A DNA stretch of 39,335 nt from Fervidicella metallireducens AeB (GTDB lineage Bacteria; Bacillota; Clostridia; Clostridiales; Caloramatoraceae): positions 1 through 39,335 of the forward strand of contig NZ_AZQP01000027.1 of the NCBI RefSeq assembly GCF_000601455.1, read 5' to 3'. The notes below the pieces were generated by a model. It was given only the letters and a program-made list of their open reading frames with translations, was not told the DNA's origin and did not search any database. The position numbers and the translations under genes were made by a program. Positions 26,967-34,657 of this stretch are shown here, one piece after another. Position 1 is the stretch's first letter. The number at the start of each line of letters is the position of its first letter.

Positions 26967-27130
26967 TTAACTACTTGTGTACTTGCCCCAATTTTTACAT
27001 TTAGAAAGGTTAAGACTATACAATTTAAGTTTACCACCATGAAAGGTAATTTCCTTATCATATCTGAAGCTAAGTTTTTTAAGTATATGATTTGACGGAG
27101 CGTTTTCAACATATGCCATTGCTATAATAT
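26967..27130 (-). pseudogene. Fragment of a RimJ/RimL-type acetyltransferase (copy of the tail of the gene at 31518)
   Basis: Minus-strand translation AYVENAPSNHILKKLSFRYD and the following DKEITFHGGKLKLYSLNL align without gaps to AYSGNAASNHILKKLGFWYD and DKEITLHGGRLKLYSFNL of the intact gene at 31518-32042. The DNA also matches at roughly four of five positions over about 120 bases. It has no start and abuts the stop of the unrelated acetyltransferase at 27144. It ends with a stop at 26967 after an unrelated tail. A leftover of an old duplication or recombination. Confidence 0.8.
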
Positions 27131-27143
27131 GGTAGCTTGTTAT

Positions 27144-27998
27144 TTATAGATATAAAAACATTTCATATTGTGATATTTTATCTTTCATAAAACCAACCTT
27201 CTTTAAAAAGCCTTCCAAAAGACTATTATTAGGAAAACTAATAAATAACTTTGATAAGCTTAATTCTTTAACAGCAAAACTAATTACAGATGATGCAATA
27301 CCTTTGCATCTATAATCGTTTTCAACCCAAATAAAGCTAATTTTACCTAAATTATTAATGCATAAAACACCTATTAATAAACTATTACCTTTTGTATAAG
27401 CTGCAAAATATGTGTTGTTATTAGAATTTTTTATATATTCAATATCATTTTGCCAATTAATGTGAACTCCTTTTATTGTCTTGTAAAAATTTTCAAACTC
27501 AGAATAATCAATTTGCTTAATTAAAATTGCTTCGTTTACTTTTTTACTTAGCTTTGATACATCTTCTAATCTAAAATAAGATAGATTATATACCTTTTCA
27601 TACCCCTGTTTTTTATAGAAATTTATTGCTCTATCGTTTCCTGCTATTACTTCTAAAAATAATTGTTTACAGCCATTCAGTATAGCTTGTTCTTTATGAA
27701 TTTCGAATAATTTTTGTGCTACTCCCATTTTCCTATATTCAGGACGGACAGCTAATGCACCACATCTCATGGTTTTGACTCCATCAAATTCTTTTATACC
27801 GCCCAGAATAACCCCTATTGGCTTTTTACCATCATATGCAACAAATGTATTATCTAAACTATTACCTTCCGGTCCAAAAAATCTATCTTTAAAATCATCC
27901 TTTATCAAACTAAATTTTATAATATAATCTGAAAATCCTGAAGTAAAAGCTTCATAAATATCATCGAAAACAACATTCAAACCACATTTGTATTCCAT
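27144..27998 (-). CDS. GNAT-family N-acetyltransferase
   Basis: A 284-residue protein. The N-terminal GNAT domain is clear: GALAVRPEYRKMGVAQKLFEIHKEQA (motif A, R/Q-x-x-G-x-A) and NDRAINFYKKQGYEKVYNLSYFRLED (motif B). The C-terminal part (about 155-284) looks like a second, degenerate GNAT-like half with VLCINNLGKISFIWVENDYRCKGIASSVISFAVKE, so this is a two-domain member. Uses acetyl-CoA; acceptor unknown. AGGAGG is 9 bases before the ATG. It is separate from the permease gene upstream by 144 bases without a terminator. Confidence 0.88.
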   Translation of the reverse strand: MEYKCGLNVVFDDIYEAFTSGFSDYIIKFSLIKDDFKDRFFGPEGNSLDNTFVAYDGKKPIGVILGGIKEFDGVKTMRCGALAVRPEYRKMGVAQKLFEIHKEQAILNGCKQLFLEVIAGNDRAINFYKKQGYEKVYNLSYFRLEDVSKLSKKVNEAILIKQIDYSEFENFYKTIKGVHINWQNDIEYIKNSNNNTYFAAYTKGNSLLIGVLCINNLGKISFIWVENDYRCKGIASSVISFAVKELSLSKLFISFPNNSLLEGFLKKVGFMKDKISQYEMFLYL

Positions 27999-28142
27999 AA
28001 TAAAAATCCTCCTATTTTTAAAGATTTATTTTAACATTCTATAACTTTAATATTTCTATCATATCTTTATTTTCCTGCAATTCTTATAAATTTACAATAT
28101 TTTTTGGAAATTCCCTTATGTTTTTGGATAAATACTGTATTG

Positions 28143-29156
28143 CTACTTCACTATCAATTGAAATATATATCCTGCAATTATGCCACCAATATAAACCGTC
28201 CCTATATAAAATAAAATGGCCCTCTTTTTTAGGAATGTTGATATACCCGCTATTACTGGAACTCCTGTAGCTTTACCTGTTATTATAAATGCCAGAACAA
28301 CACCCTGTCCTGCACCTGAATTTATTAAAGATTTTAAAAGTGGAATAGCTGATGAGTCATTTAAATATAGAGGAAGTCCAATTGTTGCTGCAAGCGGTAT
28401 TGAGTAAGCTTTGTCAGCACTAAACAATGCCATTATCCAGCTTTGAGGTATTACTATTTCAACCATTCTTCCTATTGCTATAAAAATAATGAAGTAAAAC
28501 AATATCTTCTTAACTCCAATATTAACAAATTCCTTAGCTAACTTATCAATCTTATATTTCTTTATAAAAACCTCATTTAATTGAACAGCCTTTTGAGTTT
28601 TACAACATACCTTATTGTTAACTGTATTCCTTTTGATTTTCATTGAATCTATTTTTTTAATAACTACTTTTTTATTATTTGTGCAGCAACTCTCACTTTT
28701 GCCTGAAACTAATCTAAACTGATCTTTAAAAAAATTTGTTTTCTTTTCCATAAAATTAGCTAAAAACCCCGCTATTGTTCCCAGTGCTATTGAAGATATT
28801 AGCACTGCAGTAGCGAACTTGCTTCCGAAAAAAGCAGTTTCAAACATATATTCAGATGGGCTTGTTAATGGTGATGAAATTAAAAACGCCATAATAGAAC
28901 CCCAAGGCATTGCTGAAACAAACATTGATAATAAAACTGCCATAGTCCCACATGCACATAAAGGGGTTAGTGCTCCAATGGCAACAGTCCCTGGTATTGA
29001 CACTACCGTTTTGTTTGTAAGCAAATTATTAAGTTTACTAGAATCTACATATACACTTGTTCCAACAGCCAGAATAATTCCAATTAATAAAATATACCAG
29101 TCTGAACTTAGGTAATGCCATATGCTTTGTATTATTTGAATTATGATGGTTAACAT
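28143..29156 (-). CDS. Permease of the ArsP/DUF318 family with cysteine pairs
   Basis: A 337-residue, about eight-helix permease. The family signature is present: GALTPLCACGTMAVLLSMFVSAMPWGS (residues 61-87, Cys67 and Cys69) and SSPLTSPSEYMF. A central cytoplasmic loop carries two vicinal cysteine pairs, SESCCTNN (157-158) and NKVCCKTQ (184-185). Homologues export trivalent organoarsenicals (ArsP) or act in metal efflux (SO_0444-type). The Cys pairs suggest a thiophilic metal or metalloid. GGAGAGA lies before the ATG. It is transcribed downstream of a cysteine-rich MarR repressor, with a palindromic operator between them. Substrate not determined. Confidence 0.9.
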   Translation of the reverse strand: MLTIIIQIIQSIWHYLSSDWYILLIGIILAVGTSVYVDSSKLNNLLTNKTVVSIPGTVAIGALTPLCACGTMAVLLSMFVSAMPWGSIMAFLISSPLTSPSEYMFETAFFGSKFATAVLISSIALGTIAGFLANFMEKKTNFFKDQFRLVSGKSESCCTNNKKVVIKKIDSMKIKRNTVNNKVCCKTQKAVQLNEVFIKKYKIDKLAKEFVNIGVKKILFYFIIFIAIGRMVEIVIPQSWIMALFSADKAYSIPLAATIGLPLYLNDSSAIPLLKSLINSGAGQGVVLAFIITGKATGVPVIAGISTFLKKRAILFYIGTVYIGGIIAGYIFQLIVK

Positions 29157-29195
29157 AAAAATCTCTCCTTTAAATTATATTTGTATATAGCATAA

Positions 29196-29210
29196 TTTGT
29201 ATGATACAAA
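29196..29210. promoter_or_regulatory. Palindromic operator 1 (permease gene)
   Basis: TTTGTATGATACAAA, a perfect 7-bp inverted repeat around G29203, 40 bases upstream of the permease start. The 13-base core TTGTATGATACAA is repeated upstream of the MarR gene. Confidence 0.8.
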
Positions 29211-29226
29211 ATTTTGATTAAAAAAA

Positions 29227-29772
29227 TTAACAGCAATTGGGGTTAGCTTTTTCAAACGCTTTTAGTAAAACAGAAACAGCATTTAGGACTTCATCTATTC
29301 TACCTGTCGGTATATTAGAAATTATTTTCTTATAATACTCATTAACTGAATCATTCAACATATTAGCTACCTCTTTTCCTCTATCTGTTAGCATAACTAA
29401 GACTTTTCTCCTATCCTCTTCGTCTTTATCTCTTTTTATTAGACCATCTCTAACTAGTTTATCTATAATTCTTGTCATTGTACTTGAATCTAAATTCATC
29501 TTATCACTTAGCTCATTCATTGTTAATCTGTCTGCTTTTAAAATTTCTATTAAAGAATAACACTGCGAGCTTGTAAAACCATATATTTTAATCTGATCTC
29601 TTTCAAATAGTTGAAATACCCTCACAAGCTTTTGGACCATTTCACCCACTTCATCAACACAGCAGTTATCGCTAATTACAATTTCGCTTTTCCCATCAAC
29701 ACATCTATTACCATCTTTTTGTATTTCGATAGAGGATTCTTGACTTAATCTAATCATTTTATCTTCATTCAT
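29227..29772 (-). CDS. MarR-family repressor with paired cysteines
   Basis: A 181-residue winged-helix regulator. The MarR core is at about 60-150: LTMNELSDKMNLDSSTMTRIIDKLVRDGLIKRDKDEEDRRKVLVMLTDRGKEVA (recognition helix STMTRIIDKL, wing DEEDRRK). Unusual cysteines are Cys24, a pair Cys37-38 in SDNCCVDE, and a C-terminal pair Cys180-181 (NPNCC). These could bind a soft metal or metalloid and release DNA. AGAGGTGATA precedes the ATG. The 13-base palindrome in front of this gene and again in front of the permease suggests autoregulation and control of the permease. Inducer is inference. Confidence 0.92.
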   Translation of the reverse strand: MNEDKMIRLSQESSIEIQKDGNRCVDGKSEIVISDNCCVDEVGEMVQKLVRVFQLFERDQIKIYGFTSSQCYSLIEILKADRLTMNELSDKMNLDSSTMTRIIDKLVRDGLIKRDKDEEDRRKVLVMLTDRGKEVANMLNDSVNEYYKKIISNIPTGRIDEVLNAVSVLLKAFEKANPNCC

Positions 29773-29793
29773 TTTATCACCTCTTTAATTTAA

Positions 29794-29806
29794 TTGTATG
29801 ATACAA
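29794..29806. promoter_or_regulatory. Palindromic operator 2 (marR-type gene)
   Basis: TTGTATGATACAA, identical to the core of the site at 29196-29210, 22 bases upstream of the regulator start. Two identical sites in this position are strong support for an operator. Confidence 0.8.
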
Positions 29807-29859
29807 ATATATTAAAGTCAATACAATTTTTGTTAAAATTTCAACTGTCATTTTATTTG

Positions 29860-29975
29860 TCTACTGGAACATGAAACAAACAAAGAAAAAAGGGTTAAAT
29901 TGCCCCAAACCGCTGTTTTACAAGCTGTTTTCTCTTTTTCAACGCAACGCACTCAGCGTGAGTTTTGTCAGTAGA
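29860..29975. repeat. 116-bp element with inverted ends, possible mobile-element remnant
   Basis: TCTACTG at 29860-29866 and CAGTAGA at 29969-29975 bound a stretch of clearly higher GC (AACGCAACGCACTCAGCGTG). It lies between two AT-rich flanks and contains a repeated GCTGTTTT. No reading frame. It might be a MITE or the residual end of an insertion sequence; ends are short. Confidence 0.4.
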
Positions 29976-30032
29976 TTAATACTTATACGCATTGAAGTAG
30001 AATTTGAGTATCAGAATCCTAAAGTATAAACC

Positions 30033-31193
30033 TTATTTATAATTTCCTTTATACAATTTTGTCATTATTCCTGCAATAGGGTTTACTCTTTTAAGTTCAA
30101 CTGCCTTATAACTGCAAAGTTCATGGCAGCACATACATTCAATGCACTTAGAATAATTAATATTTTTGGTTGTTTTATCAATTGCATGCATAGGACAACT
30201 TTCTACACAAGTATTACATTTTACGCATTTTTTTAAATTAATTTTGGGCTTAGTCTTTAAAAAATTAATAACTTTAATTACTGCATTATAATTACTTTTC
30301 TTTTTTGAATTAAATCGTTTTGGAATTTTATAATTTTTAAGTAGTGGCAACGAGGAGTAGTCTCCGCAAATCTCAATATTATCTTTATTTGACTCTCCAA
30401 GTTTTCTTTCTATAGCGGCTTGAAGTATTGGAATATCTTTTATAACTAATCCAATCATATTTATTGCCACAGTATCAAGCGCCAATGGATCCGTACTAAT
30501 AAGTATTTTATTTGCGTTATATATACTTCCGGCAGTAGGGCCTTCACCTTCCATTGCGGTAATTCCATCCATAATATGAAGCCCTATTTTTACAGTTTGG
30601 TGTATATCAACTAATACATTGCCAAATTCCTTTGGATTTGGGGCAGCCTTATGATATTCAGCTTTTCTTAGTCCTTGAATGCACCCAAAAACATTTTTTA
30701 CTGCACCAGTATAAATACAGCCAGAGTGAGTTTTGAGTTTTGGAACATTAATTATAAAATCTGCATCAAAAAGAGGTTTTGCTAAGTAAAGTCTATCAAT
30801 AGCATAGTGTCCAGTCCCTGTATCAACTGTACCTTCTTTATCAAAGTTCTTAATTTCTGCTTTTTCTTCTTCTGCAACTTTTTTCAAACCGGATATTTCA
30901 AAGCTTTTTGTTGTTGGAGCTATACCTGCAATTGCTCCGCCGGCGCTATCACCTATCCACACCGTACAACCTCTTTGTTTTAAAATTCTTATAAGAGCTC
31001 TTACAAATTCACAATGAGTAACTGCTGCAGACTCAGGAAGTTTAGGTCCAATTAAATTTACTTTAAGTAGCACCTTCATTCCAGGCTTAACAAAAATATC
31101 CCAGCCCCCAAGAAGTTCAATTCCACTATTTATTTTTTCAATAACCTTTTCTAAATCATAACTTTCGCATTCTTTAACCACTACTTTGACCAT
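30033..31193 (-). CDS. DUF362 protein with two C-terminal [4Fe-4S] clusters
   Basis: A 386-residue cytoplasmic protein. The DUF362 domain (about 1-290) has KPGMKVLLKVNLIGPKLPESAAVTH, WIGDSAGGAIAG and NVPKLKTHSGCIYTGAVKNVFGCI. The C-terminal ferredoxin domain has CVKCNTCVESCPMHAID and CIECMCCHELCSYKAVE (two 4Fe-4S motifs). Members are widespread in anaerobes and presumed to be electron carriers or assembly factors; no reaction is established. Ribosome site GGGGG is 6 bases before the ATG. It is a single gene with no obvious partner. Confidence 0.92.
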   Translation of the reverse strand: MVKVVVKECESYDLEKVIEKINSGIELLGGWDIFVKPGMKVLLKVNLIGPKLPESAAVTHCEFVRALIRILKQRGCTVWIGDSAGGAIAGIAPTTKSFEISGLKKVAEEEKAEIKNFDKEGTVDTGTGHYAIDRLYLAKPLFDADFIINVPKLKTHSGCIYTGAVKNVFGCIQGLRKAEYHKAAPNPKEFGNVLVDIHQTVKIGLHIMDGITAMEGEGPTAGSIYNANKILISTDPLALDTVAINMIGLVIKDIPILQAAIERKLGESNKDNIEICGDYSSLPLLKNYKIPKRFNSKKKSNYNAVIKVINFLKTKPKINLKKCVKCNTCVESCPMHAIDKTTKNINYSKCIECMCCHELCSYKAVELKRVNPIAGIMTKLYKGNYK

Positions 31194-31517
31194 ACTTCTA
31201 CCCCCATATGAATTAAAAAATATTATTCTAAATTAAGAGTACCATAAAAATATTAATTAAAAAATACATGTATTCAAATTTATGTAAAATTTTCCTTAAA
31301 CTATATTGTACCATAGTAGGGTTATATAACGTTCTAAACCATTAGCATTCCATGTAAACCCAATTTTATATAGTGGTTCCAATCCTTTGACAACACATTG
31401 AATTGTGCCATCCTATTCACCCATAGACCCATGCTTAAATGTAAAGCTGTTGTTTTCGATTTTTTACCTTTATTTAAAAACCAGTCTTTTTTGAAGCAAT
31501 ATCTATGTACACAACTA
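31194..31517. other. Intergenic region, remnant only
   Basis: AT-rich. On the minus strand a stretch ending near 31306 reads IGFTWNANGLERYITLLWYN without a start, possibly a gene tail; an overlapping 64-codon frame has no ribosome site. No promoter or terminator was recognised with confidence. Confidence 0.5.
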
Positions 31518-32042
31518 CTAATAACCATTTGGTAGGTTAAAACTATACAATTTTAGTCTACCACCATGCAAGGTAATTTCCTTATCATACCAAAAGCCAA
31601 GTTTTTTAAGTATGTGATTTGATGCAGCGTTTCCACTGTATGCCATCGCAATTATTTTTGTCCAGTTATAGTGTAATGACGCATATTCAATTGCCGCCTT
31701 TGCTGCTTCAGTTGCAAATCCTTTACCCCAATAATTTTCGTCAAAAGCATACAAAAGTTCAACTTCTCCATACTCTTCAACGGTCATATATCCGCAATGA
31801 CCAATAATTTTCCCAGAGCTTTTCTCAATAACAGCCCAAACACCGTACCCATTCTCGCTCCACAGTTTCTTGAACTTTTCCATTATACCAAGCACCTCAG
31901 CGGAAGTTTTGTTTTTTCTATTGCCAAGATATTGTGTAACATTAGGATTTGTCATTATTGATATATATTGATTAATGTCATCATCCTGAAATTGACGCAT
32001 AACAAGTCTTTTTGTATTTATATAAATATTATCCATCTCCAT
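31518..32042 (-). CDS. RimJ/RimL-type GNAT acetyltransferase
   Basis: A 174-residue acetyltransferase of the Acetyltransf_3 type. Seen: TKRLVMRQFQDDDINQYISI at the N terminus, GYGVWAVIEKSSGKIIGHCGYM, AFDENYWGKGFATEAAKAAIEYA (acetyl-CoA-binding motif A) and SNHILKKLGFWYDKEI. The ATG at 32042 is right after GGGAGGTTTGTGAG; the open frame further upstream to 32210 is unsupported. Transfers acetyl to an unknown amine. A degraded copy of its last 40 or so codons lies at 26967. Confidence 0.9.
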   Translation of the reverse strand: MEMDNIYINTKRLVMRQFQDDDINQYISIMTNPNVTQYLGNRKNKTSAEVLGIMEKFKKLWSENGYGVWAVIEKSSGKIIGHCGYMTVEEYGEVELLYAFDENYWGKGFATEAAKAAIEYASLHYNWTKIIAMAYSGNAASNHILKKLGFWYDKEITLHGGRLKLYSFNLPNGY

Positions 32043-32392
32043 CTCACAAACCTCCCATAATATAAATAATATGACATCTAAATCGCTCTGTTGTGTATTT
32101 ACATTAGAGAAAAGCAAATGTCCGTTAAAAGTGAATAAATGCCCTTTTCCAAGGGCACTATTGAAATAACATTCATTTTTATTAAATTGTAATAAAGGAT
32201 TGCATGCCAAACTCCAGCTTGCAAATCTACATAAATATTTTTATAGAAAGATATTTACAGAGAAAATTTCATATAGCCATTCAAATATTGTATTAAAAAA
32301 AATTATTTTATTAATGAAATTTATATTTTAATTATAAATGCATTTTATACTTATTTAGGATTTACAATTCTTAATTCTATAGCTTCATAGCT
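32043..32392. other. AT-rich intergenic region
   Basis: 350 bases with no gene, hairpin terminator or repeat that I could recognise, except the upstream part of the acetyltransferase leader. Confidence 0.6.
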
Positions 32393-34657
32393 CTAATTCA
32401 TTAATTTTATAAAATCAATAGCCATTTCAACTCTATCCTTATCATCAGTTTCTTTTAACCAGTACTCATTTTTAGAACTATCAATTAAATTTATTAAATT
32501 AAATTCCTTATTGTTGTTCTTTGAAATATAATTTTCAGGAAACCTTACTTTCCAACCTTCTTTTAAGCAATCCAAAATTACATTGTTTTTCAATCTCAAT
32601 GGACTAAGATCCCCATATATACCATAACAATCATTAATATTGCAAATGTTTGAATCTGCAATTTTTAAAGCTACCACCTTTACATATGGATTTATATGAT
32701 ACGCCAATAGTGAATTTCCATTTAATTTTCTCAGTTCAAATTCATTTAACCATGCATAAAGATTTTTATTATTATTAACAAACCCACTATATTTTATAAA
32801 GTAATATCTCCAATCTCTTTTTGCATTATTTAAATAATTATTTACCATAATCTCTAATTTTTCTTTTGAAGTAACTCCCTTTATGTTAATATATTCCTTT
32901 ATAAATTTCTTTAGTATTTCTTTTATACGTTGCGATTCACTTGTAGTTCTTGTAAGTATTATATTCCATTCTCCATCTCCTCCAAAGTATTTTCTTGGAC
33001 CAAGTTGACTATAGCCTATAATAACAGAATAATCTCCTATTGATAGTAATGCCTTGGTGATAATTGAACTTTCATTGGACCAAATTTCAGTTATAACCGA
33101 ATCCAAATCTATTTCCGGAAATTCTTCAATTATTTCTAATATATTATCAATACACCCCTTAAATAATAGGTTGTCTTCTAATTTATGAATTTTTTCTTTA
33201 ATGCCAATATTTTTTTCAATTAATATAGCTTTTTTTATTTCTGACTCTACAGAATCTTTACTAAATCCAGGCATATTAAATCCTTTTTCTGTTAATATTT
33301 TATATACATTTTTATTTTGTATTAACAATTCAGTAATATCTTTTAATTGTCTTTTCATGAAGTCAAAACGCAAATTGCTTGTATATCTAGTATTGATTGT
33401 TTGTCGTACTCTAATTAACAAGTTTCGAATAACCCTCAAGTATTCCACTAAATCCACACTGTAGCTATACTGATTTAAATAAATACAACGTTTAATCATT
33501 GAATATAATAGTATTTTTTCTGCTATTCCAAAAGAATCACCTGATAAACACCGTTTCCATAGATTACTTTTACCATCAAAAATAACCACCTTATCTTTCA
33601 TATATTTTTCTGAAAAGATACTATTAATAAATTCATCAGGTTCCATTGAAATTTTTATCCAAAAATCAAGCGAAGCTATCAAAAATTCAATATTTTCTTT
33701 TCTGCTATATACAGATTTTATCAGTTCATAATTAACTTCAGGGGTATTATTTTCATTATATAAAAATGGATTTGTTGTTGGTAGTATATCTTGACTCTCA
33801 ACATATAGCATTTCAGTAATAAAATATATATAACGCATAAAAGGATTATCAATAGCATTATCTTCATTATACTTCCAAAAAACATCTGCCCAGCTATTAT
33901 CTATCTTTGTAGAAAAATCAAAAAGCTTTTCTGGCAACAAATCACCCACTATTTGATTAAATTTTGCTTTAAAGTTTTCAAAATCCGTTAAAGCTTTACC
34001 TCTGGCATTCATTTTTATATACAAGTTATCATTTAACCCAAAATTTTCAAGTTCCAAAAATCTAAATGTAACTAAAGGATTTGAGTCAATATTACGTATC
34101 AATTTTTCAAAGCATCCTTCAGCATCTTTAAAATTGAGATGAATATCATCAAGCATTGTCAACATTGCTTTTACAGTTGGATCTTTTATCCATGACATAT
34201 AAAACCAATAAGCATCTTTTATCAAATCAGATATTTTTACATTTTCTTTACTTGAATCAAATTTAACACCTTTTTCTACAAGAGAATGGCAAAAATCTCG
34301 TGAACTTATTCTAGTTTCATATGTAAATCTTGAAAGTATATTCTTTATATCATTAATCTTATTTTCCTTGGTAGCAAGATACCAATGTAATAAAAAAAGT
34401 GTGGTTAATCTCTGTTGCCCATCTAATGGCAATAATACTTTTATTCCTTCTCTATCATCTACAGAACCATATACAAAATCAAAATCCAGTATATATTTTT
34501 CATTAACTAATGCATTGTAAATATTTTCAAGAAATTCCTTTCTTATTTCTGGTATATTATCAACATTTCTACCTTGAGCATAGTCCCTCTGTATAATTGG
34601 TATTTCTATTTTATACTCATTTATTAGCTTCCAAAATGTATACTTAGTTGTTTGCAT
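32393..34657 (-). CDS. DUF262 (ParB/Sulfiredoxin-like, DGQQR) protein, second gene of a DUF262 pair
   Basis: A 754-residue protein. The N-terminal DUF262 domain has PIIQRDYAQG (residues 21-29) and the nucleotide/catalytic motif LDGQQRLTT (78-86). NARGKALTDFENFKA further on is typical of the family. The remaining 450 residues are mostly helical with no HNH or other nuclease motif that I can recognise. DUF262 domains power type IV restriction enzymes such as GmrSD and the phosphorothioate-linked SspE. GAGGTGA lies 6 bases before its ATG, and that ATG overlaps the end of the previous gene by 14 bases, so the two are coupled and probably act as one complex. Function as phage restriction is inference. 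Confidence 0.87.
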   Translation of the reverse strand: MQTTKYTFWKLINEYKIEIPIIQRDYAQGRNVDNIPEIRKEFLENIYNALVNEKYILDFDFVYGSVDDREGIKVLLPLDGQQRLTTLFLLHWYLATKENKINDIKNILSRFTYETRISSRDFCHSLVEKGVKFDSSKENVKISDLIKDAYWFYMSWIKDPTVKAMLTMLDDIHLNFKDAEGCFEKLIRNIDSNPLVTFRFLELENFGLNDNLYIKMNARGKALTDFENFKAKFNQIVGDLLPEKLFDFSTKIDNSWADVFWKYNEDNAIDNPFMRYIYFITEMLYVESQDILPTTNPFLYNENNTPEVNYELIKSVYSRKENIEFLIASLDFWIKISMEPDEFINSIFSEKYMKDKVVIFDGKSNLWKRCLSGDSFGIAEKILLYSMIKRCIYLNQYSYSVDLVEYLRVIRNLLIRVRQTINTRYTSNLRFDFMKRQLKDITELLIQNKNVYKILTEKGFNMPGFSKDSVESEIKKAILIEKNIGIKEKIHKLEDNLLFKGCIDNILEIIEEFPEIDLDSVITEIWSNESSIITKALLSIGDYSVIIGYSQLGPRKYFGGDGEWNIILTRTTSESQRIKEILKKFIKEYINIKGVTSKEKLEIMVNNYLNNAKRDWRYYFIKYSGFVNNNKNLYAWLNEFELRKLNGNSLLAYHINPYVKVVALKIADSNICNINDCYGIYGDLSPLRLKNNVILDCLKEGWKVRFPENYISKNNNKEFNLINLIDSSKNEYWLKETDDKDRVEMAIDFIKLMN

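Noticed and set aside
31334-31528. 64-codon minus-strand frame after the acetyltransferase
   Set aside because: No ribosome site; a different frame of the same stretch reads better as a gene tail, so neither is a complete gene.
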